NCBI GenBank assembly: GCA_913057515.1
Contig: CAJXOJ010000009.1
Location: 1-64,000, forward strand
Length of the DNA: 64,000 nt
From: an uncultured Cycloclasticus sp.
Lineage (GTDB): Bacteria > Pseudomonadota > Gammaproteobacteria > Methylococcales > Cycloclasticaceae
Direction: 5' to 3'
Both the position numbers and the translations under genes were made by a program. The notes below the pieces were generated by a model. The model ran no database searches. It was not told where the DNA came from and saw nothing but the letters and a program-made list of their open reading frames with translations. Of this stretch, positions 58,742 to 64,000 are shown piece by piece; the first letter of the stretch is position 1; each line of letters starts with the position of its first letter.

Positions 58742-58807
58742 TTGACACTGATAGGGTTGAAAGGATATAAATTCACTTTGTTGGGTTAATAGCAAAATGG
58801 ATATAAT
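58742..58807 (+). promoter_or_regulatory. Two promoters of hupB
   Basis: P1 is TTGACA (58742-58747), 18 bp, TATAAA (58766-58771). P2 is TTGTTG (58778-58783), 18 bp, TATAAT (58802-58807). They leave leaders of about 100 and 65 nt. Tandem promoters suit an abundant nucleoid protein. Confidence 0.65.
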
Positions 58808-58878
58808 TTGATATTAACGCCAACAGTTTAAAAACTATTTTTTAATACTATATAAACAATCCTAATTGGGGGAAACAA

Positions 58879-59151
58879 ATGAATAAATCGGACCTTATTA
58901 ACGCTATCGCAGAAGAATCAGGACTAACTAAAGCAGATGCTGGTCGTGCACTTGATGCGACTATTTCATCAGTAGGTAATGCACTTAAAGCAGGTGACTC
59001 TATTTCATTAATTGGCTTTGGTACTTTCTCAGTAAAAGAGCGCTCAGCGCGTACAGGTCGTAATCCACAAACAGGTGAAGCTATCCAAATTAAAGCTTCT
59101 AAAATTCCTTCATTTAAAGCTGGTAAAACTTTAAAGGACTCTGTAAACTAG
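58879..59151 (+). CDS. hupB: HU-beta DNA-binding protein
   Basis: A 90-aa HU/IHF protein. It has [43 protein letters not shown] and the C-terminal [12 protein letters not shown]. It bends DNA as a dimer. GGGGGAAA precedes ATG. Confidence 0.96.
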   Translation: MNKSDLINAIAEESGLTKADAGRALDATISSVGNALKAGDSISLIGFGTFSVKERSARTGRNPQTGEAIQIKASKIPSFKAGKTLKDSVN

Positions 59152-59167
59152 CGCCTTTTCCAACTAA

Positions 59168-59243
59168 GGGTGCTTAGCTCAGCTGGGAGAGCGTCGCCCT
59201 TACAAGGCGAATGTCGGGGGTTCGATCCCCTCAGCACCCACCA
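59168..59243 (+). tRNA. tRNA-Val(TAC)
   Basis: A 76-nt cloverleaf with acceptor GGGTGCT/AGCACCC, anticodon loop CTTACAA giving TAC, T loop TTCGATC and encoded CCA. Confidence 0.96.
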
Positions 59244-59247
59244 TTTA

Positions 59248-59324
59248 GGAGTGGTAGTTCAGTTGGTTAGAATACCGGCCTGTCACGCCGGGGGTCGCGG
59301 GTTCGAGTCCCGTCCACTCCGCCA
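59248..59324 (+). tRNA. tRNA-Asp(GTC)
   Basis: A 77-nt cloverleaf with acceptor GGAGTGG/CCACTCC, anticodon loop CTGTCAC giving GTC, T loop TTCGAGT and encoded CCA. It follows tRNA-Val by four bases and shares its transcript. Confidence 0.96.
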
Positions 59325-59328
59325 AAAC

Positions 59329-59364
59329 AACCCTAAGGCCATTACGGTCTTAGGGTTTTTTTTT
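59329..59364 (+). terminator. Terminator after the tRNA pair
   Basis: A 12-base stem (59329-59340 / 59346-59357, one G-T pair) and a T tract to 59364 follow the tRNA-Asp CCA by four bases. Confidence 0.92.
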
Positions 59365-59388
59365 GAAAAATTATTGTAGGTTATTTTT

Positions 59389-61296
59389 ATGTTAGATAGA
59401 TTGAGAGTACATGTTAAAGGCTGGCTAGGCGTTGTTATTCTTATAATGATATCGATACCGTTTGCTTTGTTTGGTTTACAAAACTATACCAATGGTGGCT
59501 CAGAAACTCCGGTCGCTGTAGTAGGGGATTATAAAATTTACCAAGCCGAAGCAAATAATGCTTATCAAAACCGGGTTGTTGAATTAAAGGAAAAATTTGG
59601 TGACCAGTATTCAGCTGATTTATTTGATGAAGAGGCTGTAAGGCAAGAGTCTTTGACTCGATTGGTGCAAGAAAAATTAGTACTGCAAACGATTCTTGAT
59701 GATGGCTATGCTGCTTCAGATAAGGCGGTTCTTAATGTTATTTCCCAAATAGATGCTTTTCAGAAAGATGGGCAGTTTGATAAAACAACTTATGAGCAAC
59801 TGCTACAAACGCAGGGCGTAACGACTAGTAGTTTTGTCGAAAATGTTCGGCTTGGTATTGAGCGAGAACAATTTATAAATTCAATTATAGAGTCCTCATT
59901 TATAGATGATAGTGAGATAGAAGAGTTTTATCGTCTGTCCAATCAAACAAGAGATATAAAGTACTTATCGTTGCCTCTTACGTCTGTCATGAACGATGTT
60001 GCAGTGACTGATGAGGAGATTCAAGATAATTATGCTAAGAATAAGCATTTATATACAACAGCTGAAGAAGCGTCTATTGATTATGTAGAGTTAAGCTTAG
60101 CTAACCTTATGTCGGAGGTTGAACCCACTGAGGAAGAGTTATTGGCCTTTTACGAATCTGAGCAGCAATCATTTTCAATGGCTGGTCACCGTAGAGCAAG
60201 TCATATACTTTTTGAAGTACCGACAGACTCAAGTGAGGTTGAATTCGAGAATAAAAGAGTACTCGCTGAACAAGTGTTAACAAGGCTCAGAGCGGGTGAG
60301 AGTTTTGCGGCATTAGCGAAAGATTTTTCTGATGACATAGGTTCTGCAAAAATAGGCGGTGACCTAGGTATCATCACTGACGGTATGATGGGTACAGAGT
60401 TTGAGAAAACACTCGAGACCCTCAATGAGGGTGATGTAAGTGATGTGATTCAAACCACTTATGGCTACCAAATCATAAAATTAACCTCAAAAGAGTCTGA
60501 CAAGGTTCAGCCCTATGACGAAGTAAAAAATAAAGTTAAGGAGCTTTTCAGCAGTAATATAGCGGCTGAAAAGTTTTATCAAATGGCGGAGCGTTTTGCT
60601 GAGTTAAGTTTTGAAAACCCAGATTCATTAGACCCTTTAGTCGATAAGTTGGGGCTATCTATTCAACATCAAGCAAACATCACAACAACTAATGGAGACG
60701 GTGTTGCGGCATTTTCTAAAGTACGTCAGGCAATATTTAATGAAGAGGTATTAGCTGGTAATAATAGTGATGTCATTGAGGTGGACTCGGAATACTTAGT
60801 TGTTTTACGCATTAATCAATATAACACTAAAGAAGTAATGCCCCTTGAGAGTGTGAAAAATAAGGTGGAGTTAGCTGTTAAAACCGATAAAGCTATTGAT
60901 CTGTTGAACAAAAAGGGCAGTGGACTCCTTACTCAAGCGCAATCAGGTGTTTCCCTTAAGGAGTTATCCTCTCAGGAGGGTGTTACCTTGGAAGATATTG
61001 GGCCGGTAACAAGGAATGAAAGGCTTGCTTCAACTATCTTATTAAGAGAAGCATTTAGTATGCCTCATCCAACCGCTGACAAGCCATCTTTTATGTTAAG
61101 TACATTGGAGAATGGTGATGTTGCTTTGATTGAGTTAAGTAAGGTCACAGATGGCGATAAAGATGACTTAACAGAGGCTTCTCGAGAATCTTTTAAAGAG
61201 TTTTTGGCTCGCTTAACAAATGAAGTAACACTGGCCGCATCATTGGCAGATTTAAGCGTTAATACAGGCGTGGCTTTTCCAAAAAAGTCTGAATAA
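59389..61296 (+). CDS. ppiD: PpiD-like periplasmic folding chaperone
   Basis: The 635-aa protein is anchored by one N-terminal helix (LGVVILIMISIPFALFGL). A SurA-like N-domain and one parvulin domain (about 260-360: RRASHILFEVP, GGDLGIITDGMMGTEFEKTLETL, GYQIIKL) follow. It helps newly exported proteins fold at the Sec exit. The position after hupB matches other Gammaproteobacteria. The next gene begins directly after its stop. Confidence 0.92.
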   Translation: MLDRLRVHVKGWLGVVILIMISIPFALFGLQNYTNGGSETPVAVVGDYKIYQAEANNAYQNRVVELKEKFGDQYSADLFDEEAVRQESLTRLVQEKLVLQTILDDGYAASDKAVLNVISQIDAFQKDGQFDKTTYEQLLQTQGVTTSSFVENVRLGIEREQFINSIIESSFIDDSEIEEFYRLSNQTRDIKYLSLPLTSVMNDVAVTDEEIQDNYAKNKHLYTTAEEASIDYVELSLANLMSEVEPTEEELLAFYESEQQSFSMAGHRRASHILFEVPTDSSEVEFENKRVLAEQVLTRLRAGESFAALAKDFSDDIGSAKIGGDLGIITDGMMGTEFEKTLETLNEGDVSDVIQTTYGYQIIKLTSKESDKVQPYDEVKNKVKELFSSNIAAEKFYQMAERFAELSFENPDSLDPLVDKLGLSIQHQANITTTNGDGVAAFSKVRQAIFNEEVLAGNNSDVIEVDSEYLVVLRINQYNTKEVMPLESVKNKVELAVKTDKAIDLLNKKGSGLLTQAQSGVSLKELSSQEGVTLEDIGPVTRNERLASTILLREAFSMPHPTADKPSFMLSTLENGDVALIELSKVTDGDKDDLTEASRESFKEFLARLTNEVTLAASLADLSVNTGVAFPKKSE

Positions 61297-62553
61297 ATGA
61301 AGCTTCACTGGCAAATCTTTATAGGTATTGGCTTAGCGATTATTGCTGGAATTGCAACTGGTGAGACGGCGGGTATAGGTGGCGTCTTATTTTATGACGT
61401 GTATGTGTTTTTAGGAACACTGTTTCTAAATGCTTTAAAAATGCTGATTGTACCGCTTATTCTGTCTTCAATTATTTGTGGTGTGGCCAATATGGGTGAC
61501 CTTGGAGGTTTAGGCCGCTTGGGGGGTAAGACAATCATGTATTACCTTTCGACCAGTGTTGTAGCCATCCTGATAGGGCTTGTGTTAGTTAATATTGTTG
61601 AGCCAGGTGTTATTGACGGTGATCCGGTGCGTGATCGCGTTGGCTTAAGTGAAGACATTAGCGGTATTGCAGAAAAAGTAGAAGGCAAAGGAGCTGGTGA
61701 TATAGCGGGCATATTTTTGCGAATGGTGCCCACCAATATAGTGGCAGCTGCAGCGGACGGGCAAATGCTTGGCTTGATATTTTTTGGTTTACTGTTTGGT
61801 TGCTTCATGACCCAAGTGGTAGAACAAAGAAAAACGGTATTACTGACATTTTGGAATGCTATTCTTGATGTGATGATGAAGATGACCGATTGGGTTATGA
61901 AATTTTCACCCATTGGTGTGTTCGGTTTAGTTGCTAAAGTGGTTGCATCAACCGGGCTATCAGCATTTTTGCCCTTGGCCTACTTTTTCTTTACGGTTGT
62001 GTCGGCATTAGCCATGCATATGTTTGTTGTTATGCCTTTGGCGTTAAAGTATCTAGGCCGTGTGAAGCCACAGCGTCACTTTAAAGCAATGACGCCTGCC
62101 TTGTTAACCTCATTTTCAACCAGTTCCTCATCTGCAACCTTACCAATTACCATAGAGTGTGTTGAAAAAAATGCTGGGGTATCTAATCGGACTGGGAGTT
62201 TTGTATTGCCATTAGGCGCCACAATTAATATGGATGGTACGGCCTTATATGAATGTGTAGCAGCGATGTTTATTGCCCAAGCTTATGGTTTAGACTTGGG
62301 TTTTAGCGAACAATTTATTATCGTCATAACGGCATTGGTTACCTCCATTGGTGTTGCGGGTATTCCTGCTGCCAGCCTTGTTGCGATTAGTATTATCCTA
62401 ATGGCGATTGGCTTACCACTGGAAGGCATTGGGCTGATTTTAGCCGTTGATCGAGTATTAGATATGTGTAGAACCAGTGTTAATGTGTTTAGTGACTCCT
62501 GTGGAGCTGTTATTATTGCGCGCAGTGAAGGTGAAGATCAGGTGTTACGTTAA
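61297..62553 (+). CDS. Dicarboxylate/amino acid:cation symporter
   Basis: A 418-aa DAACS-family importer (GltP/DctA-like) with eight helices. The first re-entrant hairpin is serine-rich (SFSTSSSSATLPIT), and the cation site NMDGTA is present. The substrate-binding C-part has DRVLDMCRTSVNVFSD. It uses Na+ or H+ to import C4-dicarboxylates or acidic amino acids. It follows ppiD with no gap; no own ribosome site is obvious. Confidence 0.88.
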   Translation: MKLHWQIFIGIGLAIIAGIATGETAGIGGVLFYDVYVFLGTLFLNALKMLIVPLILSSIICGVANMGDLGGLGRLGGKTIMYYLSTSVVAILIGLVLVNIVEPGVIDGDPVRDRVGLSEDISGIAEKVEGKGAGDIAGIFLRMVPTNIVAAAADGQMLGLIFFGLLFGCFMTQVVEQRKTVLLTFWNAILDVMMKMTDWVMKFSPIGVFGLVAKVVASTGLSAFLPLAYFFFTVVSALAMHMFVVMPLALKYLGRVKPQRHFKAMTPALLTSFSTSSSSATLPITIECVEKNAGVSNRTGSFVLPLGATINMDGTALYECVAAMFIAQAYGLDLGFSEQFIIVITALVTSIGVAGIPAASLVAISIILMAIGLPLEGIGLILAVDRVLDMCRTSVNVFSDSCGAVIIARSEGEDQVLR

Positions 62554-62579
62554 GGTTAAACAATGCCGAAATTAAGCCA

Positions 62580-64000
62580 GTGATTAAAAAACTGAAGGCT
62601 AGCAGCTTTTTATTTTTACTATTGTTTATCAGCGCTTGTACAGACAGAGCGTTGAATAACCCGTATGTGGATGAAGAAGGTGATAATAAAGTTATTTACG
62701 CATCATTTTCTGAACGTCCAAAACACTTAGATCCTGCCAAAGCGTATAGTTCGAATGAATATGCAATTATTGCTCAAATTTATGAGCCGTTATTTCAATA
62801 CCACTATTTAAAACGCCCTTATCAATTAGAGCCGTTATTAGCCGCTAGTATGCCAACGGTTCGCTATTTCGATAAAGATAATAATCCTTTGCCAAATAAC
62901 GCTTTAAAGGAAGACATTGCTTATAGTGAGTACCTGTTAACCATCAAAGCGGCTAGCAAATTTCAACCTCACCCAAGTTTTAACATAAAGAACCATAAGC
63001 AACTACCAAAAGATTGGGATGCGGTTTCTATTTATGATTTACCGTTGGCTACGCGAGAGTTAACCGCAGATGACTTTATTTACCAGATAAAACGTTTAGC
63101 TGATCCAGCTACACAATCTCCTATCGCTGGCTTAATGGGCAACTATATTGTTGGCTTTAGTGAGTATGCGAAAAGACAAGGGGCGTTAAAAAAACAACGT
63201 CCAGCTTTAAGCACATCTGAGCGTTTGCATGCAAAAGAAATGTTTGGCGTGCAAAAATTAGATAAGCAACGTTTTACGATACGGGTTAAGGGTAAATACC
63301 CTCAGTTTATAAATTGGCTGGCGATGCCTTTCTTTGCACCGATGCCTTGGGAAGCTGATGCGTTTTATGCGAATTCACTATTAGTATCAAAAAATATTAG
63401 CTTGGATTGGTACCCAGTGGGTACGGGGCCTTATTTTTTAGCAGAAAATAACCCGAATAGGCGGATGGTTTTATTAAAAAACCCCAATTTTCATCTTGAA
63501 TACTATCCATCAGAAGCTGATCAGGCTGCCCGTGAGCAGGGTTTGTTAGAAGATGCAGGAAAAAAACTCCCACTCACAGACAAAGTAATTTTCTCTCTGG
63601 AGAAAGAAAATATCCCTTATTGGAATAAGTTTCTACAAGGCTACTATGATGCATCGGGCGTCAGCTCAGATAGTTTTGATCAAGCAGTGACCTTTTCAGC
63701 CGAAGGAGATATTGGATTAAGCCAGAGTATGATTGAGCGGGGTATTGGATTACAAACGGCGGTAACAACCTCTAGTTATTATTTTGGTTTCAATATGTTG
63801 GATAAGGTGGTGGGCGGATATTCCGATAAGGCAAAAAAACTTCGCCAAGCGATTTCAATCGCTATGGATTTTGAAGAATATATTTCAATCTTTCAAAATG
63901 GCCGTGGTGTGCCAGCAAAAGGTATTATTCCACCAGGGATTTTTGGTCATGTTGATGGTAAGTTGGGCATTAACCCTATTGTTTATACCTGGGATGATGG
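62580..64000 (+). CDS. Peptide ABC transporter substrate-binding lipoprotein (partial)
   Basis: The frame runs open from GTG 62580 past the window end (at least 473 aa). The signal ends in a lipobox LFISAC, so the protein is a lipoprotein. VIYASFSERPKHLDPAKAYSSNEYAIIAQIYEPLF is the SBP_bac_5 (OppA/DppA-type) beginning. An unusual insertion of charged residues lies within the first 150 residues. The 3' end is outside the window. Confidence 0.85.
   Translation, partial: MIKKLKASSFLFLLLFISACTDRALNNPYVDEEGDNKVIYASFSERPKHLDPAKAYSSNEYAIIAQIYEPLFQYHYLKRPYQLEPLLAASMPTVRYFDKDNNPLPNNALKEDIAYSEYLLTIKAASKFQPHPSFNIKNHKQLPKDWDAVSIYDLPLATRELTADDFIYQIKRLADPATQSPIAGLMGNYIVGFSEYAKRQGALKKQRPALSTSERLHAKEMFGVQKLDKQRFTIRVKGKYPQFINWLAMPFFAPMPWEADAFYANSLLVSKNISLDWYPVGTGPYFLAENNPNRRMVLLKNPNFHLEYYPSEADQAAREQGLLEDAGKKLPLTDKVIFSLEKENIPYWNKFLQGYYDASGVSSDSFDQAVTFSAEGDIGLSQSMIERGIGLQTAVTTSSYYFGFNMLDKVVGGYSDKAKKLRQAISIAMDFEEYISIFQNGRGVPAKGIIPPGIFGHVDGKLGINPIVYTWDD

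Overview
The window reads as a chromosomal segment of an aerobic, probably marine gammaproteobacterium of moderate GC (about 40-45% by eye). The housekeeping order tRNA-Leu, tig, clpP, clpX, lon, hupB, tRNA-Val, tRNA-Asp, ppiD is typical of Gammaproteobacteria. The split B12-dependent ribonucleotide reductase (nrdJa/nrdJb), a ring-hydroxylating dioxygenase operon, an Mrp-type antiporter cluster and two heavy-metal RND pumps would suit a Cycloclasticus-like or related hydrocarbon degrader. That placement is inference; no marker gene in the window proves it.

Layout. 1-3.3 kb: end of a tRNA-Arg gene, then nrdJa-nrdJb behind a promoter with two NrdR-like boxes 31 bp apart. 3.3-5.3 kb: a small accessory patch with an attC-like half site, an unrecognised protein with a PD-(D/E)XK/QxxxY-like C-terminus, repeats and the wreck of a REP-associated transposase. 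5.3-8.3 kb: an Old Yellow Enzyme, a frameshifted zinc-ribbon gene and a secreted delta-class carbonic anhydrase. 8.5-16 kb: a ten-gene Mrp/Mbh-like antiporter operon with three separate proton-pump-type subunits. 16.2-30 kb: a BlaI/BlaR1-like regulator pair leading into a Czc-type efflux operon, then a Cus-type copper/silver efflux operon. 30.4-33.5 kb: a divergent marR-emrA-emrB operon. 33.8-44.2 kb: mixed metabolic and transport genes (methyltransferases, CDF exporter, GST, DMT permeases, PpiC, an LpxL-like acyltransferase, AbgT, patatin), ending in a glycosyltransferase with an 11-base homopolymer near its 5' end. 44.5-47.3 kb: an aromatic dioxygenase operon (alpha, beta, extradiol ring cleavage) on the minus strand with a possible FNR/CRP-type promoter. 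47.6-52.6 kb: an unusual serine protease, the Fur-type feoABC operon and a CPBP protease. 52.6-64 kb: the proteostasis block, a dicarboxylate symporter and the start of a peptide-binding lipoprotein that runs off the window.

How the parts fit: the 16-36 kb stretch is an export and detoxification region (Czc, Cus, CDF and EmrAB pumps). The Mrp cluster would supply cation/proton homeostasis, possibly linked to inorganic-carbon handling through the adjacent carbonic anhydrase. The most unusual items are the BlaI/BlaR1-like pair with its 21-bp palindromic operator candidate ahead of an RND metal pump, the extra antiporter subunits next to a delta carbonic anhydrase, the possibly phase-variable glycosyltransferase, the attC-linked putative nuclease, and a trypsin-like protease with a coiled coil inserted between its catalytic His and Asp.
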